From the NCBI GenBank assembly GCA_023151115.1, contig JAKLJP010000043.1, positions 1-59,707 on the forward strand: 59,707 nucleotides of DNA, written 5' to 3'. The stretch is from Anaerolineae bacterium (lineage in GTDB: Bacteria; Chloroflexota; Anaerolineae; 4572-78; J111). This document shows, one piece after another, positions 14,881 through 23,523 of this stretch (position 1 is the first letter of the stretch; each line of letters opens with the position of its first letter). The notes under the pieces were generated by a model. That model saw nothing but the letters and a program-made list of their open reading frames with translations, had not been told where the DNA came from and searched no databases. The translations under genes were made by a program, and so were the position numbers.

Positions 14881-16460
14881 ATCTGATTCGCCGGTTAGCC
14901 CATCATCCGCTGTGGTTGTTATTCCTCGTTGCCCTGCTGGTCCGCCTCCTCCCGGCAACCGTGCGTTTTGTCATCGGCAGCGACGAGGGGTTATTCCTGA
15001 CCCTGGGCCAAAACCTGGCCGCCGGCCGCGGCTACACCGGCGACGGGGCGACGGTCCAGATTGACTTTCCGCCCGGTTTTGCCCTGTTTGCCGCCGCCGT
15101 TTACCTGCTGGGCGGCGGCCTGGAACTGCCAACCCAACTCAATATTTTGCTGATTGGCTCGCTGCTGCCGCTGCCCATCTATTGGCTGGCCCGCCAGCTC
15201 AGCGAGCCTAAAACGGCGCTGCTGGCCGGCCTGCTGACCGCCCTGCACCCGGCCCTGGTTTTGAGCCAGGGCAACTTTGAATCGGTGGCCGAACAGCCTT
15301 ACGCCCTGCTGTTGTACACGGCCTGGGGTTTGATGGGCTGGAGCTTGGCCTCGGCTCGCGCCGGATTGCCAAATCCGGCGCAGCGTAAGAACTGGGCCTT
15401 TGGCCTGGCCGGATTACTGACCGGCATAGCCCATCTGGTGCGCTGGGAAGGCGTCATTTTGGGTGTAGTAGCACTGGGAATTATTATTTTGGTGCTGCGC
15501 CGGGCGGCGCTAAAACCGGCGCTGCTCTTTGCCGGAGGGCTGGCTCTTTTTGCCGTGCCGTACGCGTTTTACCTGTACCAGCACACCGGCTCGATCCTCA
15601 GCCCCAAAACCATGCTGACCCAACTGCACGCCGCCGCCATTGACGCCAGCGTGGAGGACCCCTACGCCATCGAGAAGTATTTTTTTGAGCCTTACGAAGT
15701 CTGGCTGGCCAATCCCCGTGTGCCGCCGCAGGTTGTTCAGGAAAATCAGTTGGCGACCTTGCAACGTTACGCCGGCAACGTCCTGCTCGAACTGCGACTC
15801 TGGTTCACCTCGTTTGCCTTTATGGCCCTGCTCTGGATTGTCCCTTTTCTGGTTGGCTTGGGGGCGCTGGGCCTCAAACAAACCCTGTTTCTGCTGCCGC
15901 TGTTCATCCCCCTGGCCTTTATCCCGGCTTCGGTAGTGGACCCGCGCTACTTTCTGATCCCACTGCCCATCCTGATGATTTTTACCGCTCGCGGCTGGAC
16001 GTGGTTGCAAGAGCGTTTGCCCCATCTGCGTTTGCCTTTTTTGGCCCAACCTGTTTGCCTGGCAACACTGCTGGTGGTTGCCACGCTGGGTTTGTTTACC
16101 CTGGCCGACCTGGGCGGTCCCTTTCTCTACCCGCGCCCGCTCGAATACCGGGCGGCGGGACTGGCCCTGCGCGGGCAGATACCGCCCGGCGCACCCATTT
16201 TGGCCCGCAAACGGCAAGTGCCCTTTTACGCCAACGGGGTCTGGGTCTGGCTGCCCTTCACCGATGTGGACGGGCTGCTGGCCTATGCCGCCAGCCATAA
16301 TATTGATTATATAATCCTGGACCGGTACACCACGCCCAGCCTGCGCCCTCAACTGGTTGGCCTGCTCGACCCGGCCAACGCCCCAACCAGTCTGACCCCG
16401 CTGTACGTGGGGGAGAATGTGGTGGTTTATCAAATTAGCCACCCGAATGTCGAGAATTAG
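14877..16460 (+). CDS. GT39/ArnT-like membrane glycosyltransferase
   Basis: A 527-residue GT-C protein with about ten membrane spans. Enzymes of this class move a sugar from a polyprenyl phosphate donor to a lipid, glycan or protein outside the membrane. The first external loop carries the expected acidic pair (VIGSDEGLFLTLGQNLAAGR) followed by GYTGDGATVQIDFPPGFALF. The start is TTG at 14877, overlapping the GT2 stop by 4 bases. It lacks the C-terminal beta-sandwich modules of the larger paralogues at 36-58 kb. Confidence 0.85.
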   Translation: MNLIRRLAHHPLWLLFLVALLVRLLPATVRFVIGSDEGLFLTLGQNLAAGRGYTGDGATVQIDFPPGFALFAAAVYLLGGGLELPTQLNILLIGSLLPLPIYWLARQLSEPKTALLAGLLTALHPALVLSQGNFESVAEQPYALLLYTAWGLMGWSLASARAGLPNPAQRKNWAFGLAGLLTGIAHLVRWEGVILGVVALGIIILVLRRAALKPALLFAGGLALFAVPYAFYLYQHTGSILSPKTMLTQLHAAAIDASVEDPYAIEKYFFEPYEVWLANPRVPPQVVQENQLATLQRYAGNVLLELRLWFTSFAFMALLWIVPFLVGLGALGLKQTLFLLPLFIPLAFIPASVVDPRYFLIPLPILMIFTARGWTWLQERLPHLRLPFLAQPVCLATLLVVATLGLFTLADLGGPFLYPRPLEYRAAGLALRGQIPPGAPILARKRQVPFYANGVWVWLPFTDVDGLLAYAASHNIDYIILDRYTTPSLRPQLVGLLDPANAPTSLTPLYVGENVVVYQISHPNVEN

Positions 16461-16510
16461 CTACAGCCATGTCATTTCGACCCGCAAAGCGGGGAGAAAT
16501 CCCCGCTACC
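16461..16510 (+). mobile_element. GTCATTTCGA element, single-arm remnant (copy 2)
   Basis: CATGTCATTTCGACCCGCAA with GGGGAGAAATCCCC, similar to the left arm of the family but without the matching right arm. Confidence 0.55.
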
Positions 16511-16553
16511 GTACTTCTACCCAGGTCGCGGTAAAAAGAGGACTTTCTCACCC

Positions 16554-17855
16554 ATGAGTCTGCTCATTACAGGCCAACTTATCGCCAACAGCCTCCGCCT
16601 CGACGCGCCGCCGCCGGCCCTGACCGGCGAGGTAGATTGGGCGCGATTGGTTCATCACGCCGACGGCCACTCGCTGACGCCGCTGCTTTATGCTACCTGG
16701 CACGAGGCCGGTCAGCTTGAGCGCATCCCCGCCGCCGTCCGCGAGCGCATGGCCCAGGCTTACGCCGATAACGCCCGGCGCAACGAGAACATTCGCGCTG
16801 AACTGCTGGAACTCGACCAGCTTTTGAGCGAAGCCGCTGTACCACACCTGATTCTCAAGGGCTGGTCACTCATCGAAAATCTCTACTCCGACCCGGCCCG
16901 GCGGGTGCTGTACGACCACGATTTCCTGGTCCCCGCCGGCCAGGCCGAAACCGGCCACCGGGCGCTGCAAGCTGCCGGCTTCCGGCCCCTGCCCGGCAAA
17001 GATGAGTGGATTGAGAAACATCTGCCCGCCCTCTGGCGCAACGACAATTATCAATGGAACGGTTATCTTTTTGATCCGCTTTACCCGCGCCCGGTGGAGC
17101 TGCATGTGCGGCTGTGGGAGCAGGGCTGGCGCGGCCTGGCCGTGCGCCAGTTGCCCGACCCCTGGGCCGATGCTCAAACCCAAATTATCGCCGGGGCGCC
17201 AATGCAGCGCCTTTCGGCTGAAAATACTTTGATCCACCTGGCCATGCATTTCGCCGGGCATCTGGTCGAGCGGGAGGCCCGGCTGAACCAATTATTAGAT
17301 TTGGCTCGCTTTGTCCAGGTATCAAGTGGATTCAGTAGATCCGATTTTCGAGGAGTGAGGCACGCCCACGTGCCGAACGGAGCCGCACGTGGGCGTGCTG
17401 TCTCCTCAAAGCTGGATCTATTGAGATTAGAGTGGGACACTATTTTGCAGCGGGCGGCCCAGGCCGGGGTGAGCCGCTTTGTGTATGCTTCGCTTTTTTT
17501 GGCTCATGAGGTGTTTGGCTCGCCCTTGCCGCCTCCACCGGTCTGGCAGCAGTTGGCCGCAGCCACTCCACCCGCCTTCCGGGCCTGGTTGGCTGAACAC
17601 GGCCCGGCAGATGTCCTTACCAGCGACTTCCGGCGGCGGCACAAAGGCCAGGATTACCGCTTAACCTTCCTGGCGGCGTCCTCTAATTTGGAAAAGTTGG
17701 GGATTTTGCGCTTTGCCGCGCTGCCGCCGCTGGGCCAACTGGCGGCCAAATACAAGCTGCGCCATCGCTGGCTGGGGCCGCTGCTCTACCCGCGCTACGT
17801 GGCCGAGCGGGTCGGCAGTTATGGCCGGGGGCTGCTGCGGGTGAAGCATGAGTAA
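16554..17855 (+). CDS. NTP_transf_5-type nucleotidyltransferase with in-frame MITE-like insert
   Basis: A 433-residue protein of the uncharacterised nucleotidyltransferase family NTP_transf_5. Features are LISEAAVPHLILKGWS-like LLSEAAVPHLILKGWSLI, then RRVLYDHDFLVPAGQAE (the acidic D-x-D positions), RPVELHVRLWEQGW, ENTLIHLAMHFAGH and a C-terminal basic helix. Residues about 260-291 (GFSRSDFRGVRHAHVPNGAA onward) are encoded by an inverted copy of the family A palindromic element, which keeps the frame open. The insert lies between the LNQLLDLARF and WDTILQRAAQAG helices. Proteins of this family often occur with HprK-like kinases such as that at 9727-10803. The product is unknown; activity despite the insert is uncertain. 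Confidence 0.8.
   Translation: MSLLITGQLIANSLRLDAPPPALTGEVDWARLVHHADGHSLTPLLYATWHEAGQLERIPAAVRERMAQAYADNARRNENIRAELLELDQLLSEAAVPHLILKGWSLIENLYSDPARRVLYDHDFLVPAGQAETGHRALQAAGFRPLPGKDEWIEKHLPALWRNDNYQWNGYLFDPLYPRPVELHVRLWEQGWRGLAVRQLPDPWADAQTQIIAGAPMQRLSAENTLIHLAMHFAGHLVEREARLNQLLDLARFVQVSSGFSRSDFRGVRHAHVPNGAARGRAVSSKLDLLRLEWDTILQRAAQAGVSRFVYASLFLAHEVFGSPLPPPPVWQQLAAATPPAFRAWLAEHGPADVLTSDFRRRHKGQDYRLTFLAASSNLEKLGILRFAALPPLGQLAAKYKLRHRWLGPLLYPRYVAERVGSYGRGLLRVKHE
17331..17425 (-). mobile_element. Palindromic MITE-like element, family A, copy 2 (inside a CDS)
   Basis: Inverted relative to copy 1. It runs from TTCAGTAGATCC to GGATCTATTGAG and contains CACGCCCACGTGCCG and GCACGTGGGCGTGC. It is translated in frame within the nucleotidyltransferase gene, so insertion length is compatible with a multiple of three. 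Confidence 0.85.
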
Positions 17856-17917
17856 CGGAGCAAGTTCATTTCATCCTCGTCGGCTCACGATGGATTTGAA
17901 GGAGCTTCGAAAAAAAG

Positions 17918-18005
17918 AATTAGCTCACGGATAAACGCGGACGCGAAGCGCACAGATTTTTCTTAATTTTTATCCTTATCCGTGTCATCTGTGTTCATCC
18001 GTGAG
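17918..18005 (+). repeat. Inverted repeat between convergent genes
   Basis: AGCTCACGGATAAACGCGG (with ACAGAT) is matched by ATCTGTGTTCATCCGTGAGC. It lies between the ends of two convergent genes and could terminate transcription from both sides. Confidence 0.6.
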
Positions 18006-18010
18006 CAGGA

Positions 18011-21004
18011 TTACTTCGTCTGCTCCTGCAACGCCGTCCAGACCCGTTCCGGGGTCAGAGGGATGCGGCGCAGGCGCGCGCCGGTGGCGTTGAACACGGC
18101 GCTGGCAATGGCCGGGGCCACGCCGTCTTTGGGAATCTCGGCCACGGCTTTAGCCCCAAAGGGGCCGCTGGGTTCGATTGTTTGGACCAGGATAACTTCC
18201 ATCTCCGGCATCTCGTCGGCCCGGTAGATTTTGTACGGCCCCAACGCCGGGTTGACCATCCGCCCGTTTTCGTCGTAAACCATCTCTTCGCAGTGGCCGT
18301 AGCCCAACGCTTGGGTCATCCCGCCTTCCACCTGGCCGCTGGCGGTAATCGGATTGATGGCCATGCCGCAGTCAACGGCCATGACCAGCTTTTTGACCGT
18401 GACCTGGCCGGTTTCGATGTCAACCTCCACCTCGGCAAACTGGCCGGCAAAGGGCGGCGGCGAATCGGGCGAGACGTAAGAAGCCGTGGCCATGATCTGC
18501 CGCTGCTGGTCTTGGTGCAGCGAATGTAGGGCCACCTCGCCCAGCCCCACCGAGCGGCCATCGGGGGCATAAGCCCGCCGGTCGCGCAGGGTCACGCCGC
18601 TCCAATCGTCCAGCTTCAGCATCAAGCCCACCCGCTCCTTGATTTGCTCGCGCACCTGCTCGGCGGCCCGCTTGACCGCCGTGCCGGAAATATAGGTGGT
18701 GCTGGAAGCATACGCGCCCGTATCGAAGGGGGTCATATCGGTGTCGCTGGAGTAAACCACCACGTCTTCGGTCCGCACGCCCAACACCTCGGCGGCAATC
18801 TGGGCCAGCACCGTATCGGAGCCGGTGCCCAGGTCGGTCGCGCCGACCAGCAAGTTGAAGGAGCCGTCGTCGTTAATCTTAAGGCTGGCCCCGCCCATAT
18901 CCAGGCCGGGGATGGCCGTGCCGTGCATACACACCGCCAAACCCAGGCCGCGCCGCAGATGAGGCTTGCCGGGGACCATATTCCAACCCGGCTCGTGGCG
19001 GCGGCTCCAGTTGATGGCCTGCATGCCCTGGGCGATACATTCATTTAGCCCGCTGGTGCGAATGACCGGGACCGAGGCAATATCGGCCTCGCCTTCGCCC
19101 AGCTGCGGGGCAATGTCCATGGTGTCGCCCACCTGCACCCAGTTTTTGCGTTTAAATTCCACCACGTCCATGCCAATGGCGGCGGCAATTTCCTCCATGT
19201 GGCTTTCCAGGGCAAACAAAGCCTGGGGCGCGCCGTAACCTCGGTACGCGCCGGGGACGGGAATATTGGTGTAAGCCACCTTGCACTCAAATTTCTTGTG
19301 GGGGCAGCGGTAGGTGCTCAGCCCGCGCAAGCCGGTGACGGTCTGGACTGTTAGCCCGTGCGTGGCGTAAGGCCCGGTGTTGCCGATGACGGTCATTTCC
19401 TGGGCCACCAGTGTGCCGTCCTTTTTGATGCCGCTCTTAAAGGTAATGGTCTGGGGATGGCGGGTGCGGCTGGACATGAATTCTTCGGCCCGGGTCAGTT
19501 CCAATCGGACCGGTTTGCCGGTGGCAACGGTCAGGTGGCCGACAATATCCTCGATCAGCATCTCCTGCTTGACCCCAAAGCCGCCGCCAATGCGCGGCTT
19601 AATCACCCGGATGCGTTTGACCGGCAGTCCCAGCAGCGGGGCAACCATACGCCGGACGTGAAACGGCACCTGGGTCGAGGTGCGGATAACCAGCCGCTCG
19701 TCGGAGTCCCAATAACAGATAGCAATATGCGGCTCGATGGGGCACTGCTGCACCTGGTGGACGTAATAGTGGTGCTCAAACACCTGGTCCGACTCGGCAA
19801 AGCCCTGCTCTACATTGCCTACTTCGGCGTGAATGTGGTGGCTGATGTTGTGGGCCGCGTCGTACGCGCCCTCCATATCCGGCTCGTCGTGGATCACCGG
19901 CGCGCCCTCTTTGATGGCTTCATTTTCGTCAAAAACGGCGGGTAATACTTCATAAGTTACTTTGATCCGCTTGACCGCCTCTTCGGCAATCTCCAGCGAC
20001 TCGGCAGCTACGGCGGCCACTCGGTCGCCTACGTAACGTACTTTGTTGTCAAAGCTGACCTGGTCGTAGGGTTTGGGGTTGGGGTACGACTGGCCGCCGG
20101 AAGCATAGCGCACTCGAGCCACGTTTTTGTAATGCAGCACGGCGTGAACGCCGGGCAGGGCGCGGGCCTCGCTGTCGTCAATCTCCAGGATGCGGGCGTG
20201 GGCGTGGGGGCTGGTCAGCAGCTTGGCGTAGAGCATACCGCGCATCTCAAAATCGTCTACAAAGGCGGGGTTGCCCTTGGCCAGCTTGATGGCATCCACT
20301 TTGGTTTCCGATTTACCGACAACCTTCAAATCCGGCGCTTCGGGCGCAACCACAAACTTGGGCAAGGTGATGCGCTGGGTACCAATCCCGCCGGCCTGGG
20401 GGCCACTGCCACCAGCCAATTCCGGCCCACTATCTTCTCCCCCGCTCCCCGGCTCCTCCGCTCCCCTGCTGAACAAATCTCCAAAATCGTGCCCCGGCAA
20501 AATAATCGGCGTGACCACGTTCGGCTCGACCGTCGTCGGCTCTTCACCACGCAGAACGGCCGCTGCTTCCAGCACCGCCTGCACCGGCTTGACGTAGCCG
20601 GTCTCGCGGTCCAGAATGCCGGAGAGGGCATCGCGCACCTCCGCTTCGGTGGGGTTGGGATTTTTAGCCAGCAGGGCTTTGGCGGCCAGGATCATGGCCG
20701 GGGTCGAGTAGCCGGATTGGATCGCCCCGGTGCGGATAAACGCTTGCTGAATCGGGTGCAGGTTCAACCCCTGGGCCAGCCCTTCGACCGTTTCGATGGT
20801 GTGGCCGTCGGCCTGGGCGGCCAGCATGACATCGGTATTGACCAGACGGCCATCCAGCAGCACCGCCGAGGCCCCGGTTTCGCCGGTATCGCTGCCAAAG
20901 CGGACGCTGTGATAGCCTTCCCGCCGCAGTACACGGAGTAAAGTATCCCCCGGCGCGCAGGTCAAGGTTTTGTTGACGCCGTTGATGGTGATATTGATTT
21001 GCAT
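18011..21004 (-). CDS. Fused xanthine-dehydrogenase-family protein lacking all Fe-S cysteines
   Basis: A 997-residue fusion of an XdhC/CoxS-like domain (1-160), a 90-residue linker and a molybdopterin-binding XdhA/CoxL-like domain. The family oxidises purines, aldehydes, CO or N-heterocycles. Here every Fe-S ligand is replaced: first cluster GSDTGETGAS and VNTD (positions 38, 43, 46, 58), second cluster QSGYST and LDRETGY (97, 100, 132, 134). The flanking family sequence is well kept. The large domain keeps GGGFGVKQ and a C-terminal FGAKAVAEIPKDG with the likely catalytic Glu. Start: ATG21004 with AGGAGA upstream; the upstream frame is heptamer-derived. The linker contains a repeat-derived SRGAEEPGSGGED. 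Electron transfer to FAD must differ, or the protein does something else. Confidence 0.88.
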   Translation of the reverse strand: MQINITINGVNKTLTCAPGDTLLRVLRREGYHSVRFGSDTGETGASAVLLDGRLVNTDVMLAAQADGHTIETVEGLAQGLNLHPIQQAFIRTGAIQSGYSTPAMILAAKALLAKNPNPTEAEVRDALSGILDRETGYVKPVQAVLEAAAVLRGEEPTTVEPNVVTPIILPGHDFGDLFSRGAEEPGSGGEDSGPELAGGSGPQAGGIGTQRITLPKFVVAPEAPDLKVVGKSETKVDAIKLAKGNPAFVDDFEMRGMLYAKLLTSPHAHARILEIDDSEARALPGVHAVLHYKNVARVRYASGGQSYPNPKPYDQVSFDNKVRYVGDRVAAVAAESLEIAEEAVKRIKVTYEVLPAVFDENEAIKEGAPVIHDEPDMEGAYDAAHNISHHIHAEVGNVEQGFAESDQVFEHHYYVHQVQQCPIEPHIAICYWDSDERLVIRTSTQVPFHVRRMVAPLLGLPVKRIRVIKPRIGGGFGVKQEMLIEDIVGHLTVATGKPVRLELTRAEEFMSSRTRHPQTITFKSGIKKDGTLVAQEMTVIGNTGPYATHGLTVQTVTGLRGLSTYRCPHKKFECKVAYTNIPVPGAYRGYGAPQALFALESHMEEIAAAIGMDVVEFKRKNWVQVGDTMDIAPQLGEGEADIASVPVIRTSGLNECIAQGMQAINWSRRHEPGWNMVPGKPHLRRGLGLAVCMHGTAIPGLDMGGASLKINDDGSFNLLVGATDLGTGSDTVLAQIAAEVLGVRTEDVVVYSSDTDMTPFDTGAYASSTTYISGTAVKRAAEQVREQIKERVGLMLKLDDWSGVTLRDRRAYAPDGRSVGLGEVALHSLHQDQQRQIMATASYVSPDSPPPFAGQFAEVEVDIETGQVTVKKLVMAVDCGMAINPITASGQVEGGMTQALGYGHCEEMVYDENGRMVNPALGPYKIYRADEMPEMEVILVQTIEPSGPFGAKAVAEIPKDGVAPAIASAVFNATGARLRRIPLTPERVWTALQEQTK

Positions 21005-21019
21005 AACTGTCTCCTGGAA

Positions 21020-21053
21020 AAAAGTAGACGGTAGACGGTAGACGGTAGACAGG
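21020..21053 (+). repeat. GTAGACG heptamer array
   Basis: Four GTAGACG-type heptamers lie just upstream of the fused dehydrogenase start (minus strand), a single-arm version without a paired arm. Confidence 0.75.
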
Positions 21054-21152
21054 GAAATTATACAGCCCTGCAACTTTGCTACCCCGCCGGGTGCTCCACA
21101 CTCGGCAGCACCTTTTCATTGTTAATAGGGTATCTTTTGGCAAAAGAACTGA

Positions 21153-21896
21153 TCACCTAACTTCATTAACCACCCGCTTAGCCAGTGTCGCGGCAACCTG
21201 GCGGCGGTACTCGCTGGAGCCGCGAAAGTCGGCGGGGGGATTAATCGCCCCTTTGACGTTGTTAGGGTCAACCAGAATCGGCGTGGCGGCGACCCCGCAC
21301 AGGGCCAGATAAATTTGACCGCTGGCGGTCAACCGGGCGACAGCAGCGACAATCGGCTGGTCGGCGGGGGTGCGACCGACGCGGGCGCTGGCCGTTTTGC
21401 CGGTGATAGCCAAGGACACGGCAGTGACAATGCCTCCTTCCAGGCTGCCCGCACCATCGCGCAAAAAGTCGGCCAAAGGTAAGCGTTTGCTGCCCCGGCT
21501 GGACTGAATTTGAACTTCTGCCTCGAAAACCAGCAAAGCGGCCAGAAATTCGCTTTCTTTGCCGGCCCCCACGACCACGCCGCCGACGGTGGCGGCGTGG
21601 CGAAAGGTGTTGGGGCCTTCGCGGTGGGCAGCCTCGCGGAGCAAAGCCGGGGCCTGGCTATCTTCGACAATGGTTTGCAAGCGAACCATCGCGCCCAGGG
21701 TCAGCCGGTCGCCGCTGTAGCTGACTTCGGTCAGCCCGACCGCTTGCAAATCAACCACTTCGTCCACCCGTTCATCCAGATGAGCCATAATATAAGTGCC
21801 GCCACCCACCACGGCAGTGTTGACCCCCGTCCGGGCCAGTAACCGAATGGCCTCCTCTAGATTGGCCGGACGATGATAAGCTTTTATTTGAGGCAT
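21153..21896 (-). CDS. FAD-binding subunit of a molybdenum hydroxylase (CoxM/XdhB-like)
   Basis: A 247-residue flavoprotein subunit, shorter than the usual 280-290. The N-terminal FAD_binding_5 pattern is present: YHRPANLEEAIRLLARTG, VVGGGTYIMAHLDERV and GAMVRLQTIVED. The second FAD loop reads FRHAATVGGVVVGAGKESE, where the family normally has RNxATVGGN. In the intact family this subunit passes electrons from the Fe-S centres to NAD+ or another acceptor; its partner here has no Fe-S ligands. ATG21896 has AGGAAGGA upstream. It lies between the E2-like gene and the fused dehydrogenase gene, all on the minus strand. Confidence 0.85.
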   Translation of the reverse strand: MPQIKAYHRPANLEEAIRLLARTGVNTAVVGGGTYIMAHLDERVDEVVDLQAVGLTEVSYSGDRLTLGAMVRLQTIVEDSQAPALLREAAHREGPNTFRHAATVGGVVVGAGKESEFLAALLVFEAEVQIQSSRGSKRLPLADFLRDGAGSLEGGIVTAVSLAITGKTASARVGRTPADQPIVAAVARLTASGQIYLALCGVAATPILVDPNNVKGAINPPADFRGSSEYRRQVAATLAKRVVNEVR

Positions 21897-21947
21897 CGTT
21901 GGAAATCCTTCCTGACAGAATTGTATAAGGTGCAAAAATAACATACG

Positions 21948-21998
21948 TCTTGCGTGTTGCGTCTTGCGTAAAAAACGGAAGACGCAACACGCAAGAGA
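21948..21998 (+). repeat. Heptamer hairpin between operon genes
   Basis: CGTCTTGCGTGTTGCGTCTT is matched by AAGACGCAACACGCAAGA around a short A-rich loop, in the gap between the E2-like and FAD-subunit genes. Confidence 0.8.
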
Positions 21999-22000
21999 AT

Positions 22001-23254
22001 CTACAGCATCAACGCAAAAGGTCGCTCGATCAACTGTTTCACCCGTTGTAGAAATCTGGCGGCGGGTGCGCCGTCAAGGGCGCGGTGGTCGAAGCTGAGG
22101 CTGAGGGTCATCATTTGGCGGATGACGACCTCATTTTGGCGGGCTACGGGTTTAGCAGCGATGCGCCCTGCCCCCAAAATAGCAATTTGGGGCGGGTTAA
22201 TGATGGGGGTGAAGCCATCTACCTCAAAAGCGCCCAGGTTGGTGATGGTAAAGGTGCCTCCGGCCAGATCATCAGGGCGCAGCTCACCGGCCAGCGCCTG
22301 CTCGATCAGGGCAGCATACCCCTGTTGGACCGAGACCAGGCTCAAGGTGTCCACCCGGCGCAGCACAGGGGTGGTCAGGCCGCGTTCCGTGTCAACGGCC
22401 AGGGCAATGTTAATCTCTTTTTGGAGGCGAACTCCCTGGGCGCTCTGATCAAAAAGCGCGTTCACCTGGGGCTGTTCACGCAGCACGCGGGCGCAGATAG
22501 CGGCCAGGAGGGTATTGTAGCTTATCTTCTGCGCCGTGGACAGTTCAGCGTTGAGTTGCGCCCTGGCCTCGACCAGAGGAGTCGCGTCGGCCTCAGTAAA
22601 GAGAGTTACGTGCGGGGCGGTAAAGGCGCTCTGGCTCAAGCGCCGGGCAATGGTCTGGCGCAGCGGCGAGAGCGGAATAAGATCACCGTCGAGGGAGGGT
22701 AAGGCGCGGGCCAAATCGTCTTTGGTAATGCGGCCGGAGGACGTGCTGCCGGTCATTTGGCTGGGATCAAGCTGCTGTTCAGCCGCCATGCGCCGGGCCA
22801 CGGGAGTCATTTTGAGCGTAGGTGGCGGCGGAACGGAACCCGCTTCGGGCTGGCTGGCCCAAAATCGCTCCACATCGGCCAGTTGAATCCGGCCGGCCGG
22901 CCCGCTGCCCGGCAGTTGGTTCAAATCTAAATTTAAATCCCTGGCGCGGGCTTTGGCGCGAGGGGTCGCAGGCCGCCGGCCTGCTTGCATTTCGCCGCTG
23001 CTCAGGTTGCCCGGAGCTACAACAAGCGGCTCCAGCACCGCCACAGGCGTGCCGCAAGGCACTGTTTGCCCGGCAGTCACCAGGATTTCGGCCAGGACGC
23101 CGGCCATAGGCGACTCAAATTCCAGGGCCGACTTTTCGCTTTCAAATTCAAACAAAATTTCGCCCTGTTTAATCAGGTCTCCGGCCGTTTTACGCCAGCG
23201 GGTTAGTGTTCCTTCGGTCATGGTCAGACCTAGTTTGGGCATAATGATACGCAT
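22001..23254 (-). CDS. Dihydrolipoyl acyltransferase (E2) paralogue with two subunit-binding domains
   Basis: A 417-residue E2 component of 2-oxoacid dehydrogenase type. Order: lipoyl domain (1-80) with Lys41 in FEFESEKSALEFESP; a peripheral subunit-binding domain (about 105-145, PRAKARARDLNLDL and GPAGRIQLADVERF); a second one (about 155-195, TPVARRMAAEQQLDPSQMTG and GRITKDDLARAL); and the CAT domain (about 205-417), with catalytic His in SFDHRALDG. Two binding domains in one short E2 is unusual. No E1 or E3 gene is nearby. Start ATG23254 has AAGGA upstream. It appears to be the first gene of an operon with the FAD subunit and the fused dehydrogenase, from a promoter at 23309-23337. Confidence 0.9.
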   Translation of the reverse strand: MRIIMPKLGLTMTEGTLTRWRKTAGDLIKQGEILFEFESEKSALEFESPMAGVLAEILVTAGQTVPCGTPVAVLEPLVVAPGNLSSGEMQAGRRPATPRAKARARDLNLDLNQLPGSGPAGRIQLADVERFWASQPEAGSVPPPPTLKMTPVARRMAAEQQLDPSQMTGSTSSGRITKDDLARALPSLDGDLIPLSPLRQTIARRLSQSAFTAPHVTLFTEADATPLVEARAQLNAELSTAQKISYNTLLAAICARVLREQPQVNALFDQSAQGVRLQKEINIALAVDTERGLTTPVLRRVDTLSLVSVQQGYAALIEQALAGELRPDDLAGGTFTITNLGAFEVDGFTPIINPPQIAILGAGRIAAKPVARQNEVVIRQMMTLSLSFDHRALDGAPAARFLQRVKQLIERPFALML

Positions 23255-23308
23255 GCTCAATCCTTGAGGCAATGGGCCGTGAAACGTTGGGTGGCGCAGT
23301 CGGCTCGC

Positions 23309-23337
23309 ATGATAATCAAAGAAAGGGATTAAGTCAA
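23309..23337 (-). promoter_or_regulatory. Promoter of the E2/FAD/dehydrogenase operon
   Basis: On the minus strand: TTGACT (23337-23332), 17-bp spacer, TATCAT (23314-23309). It is divergent from the promoter at 23384-23411. Confidence 0.65.
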
Positions 23338-23383
23338 CTAAAGGCTAAAGCCGAGCCGGTTTCCTACAATTTACCTCGGTGCA

Positions 23384-23411
23384 TTGACACCTATAGCCGG
23401 ATGCGTATAAT
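23384..23411 (+). promoter_or_regulatory. Near-consensus sigma-70 promoter for a 37-codon gene
   Basis: TTGACA (23384-23389), 16-bp spacer, TATAAT (23406-23411): both hexamers are perfect. It implies a transcript start near 23418 and a leader of about 105 nt before the small ORF. Confidence 0.8.
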
Positions 23412-23523
23412 ATGGGAAAATTGGCGCAAATAGCAGGTCGGCGAGTAGCAAAGCAGCCTTAACCCAAACCGTGCCACCTGAAAACTGCGACCCGTTAAAT
23501 TCAATGAGGAAGGGGAGTTTGCT

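Noticed and set aside
18182..20941. Long plus-strand ORFs opposite the dehydrogenase gene
   Set aside because: They are antisense shadows of a conserved coding region in GC-rich DNA, without start signals or protein motifs.
23418..23523. Leader of the 37-codon gene as a c-di-GMP (GEMM) riboswitch
   Set aside because: It has a GCAAAGC-like piece, but the GCAAACC and tetraloop parts and the paired stems of the known class are not present.
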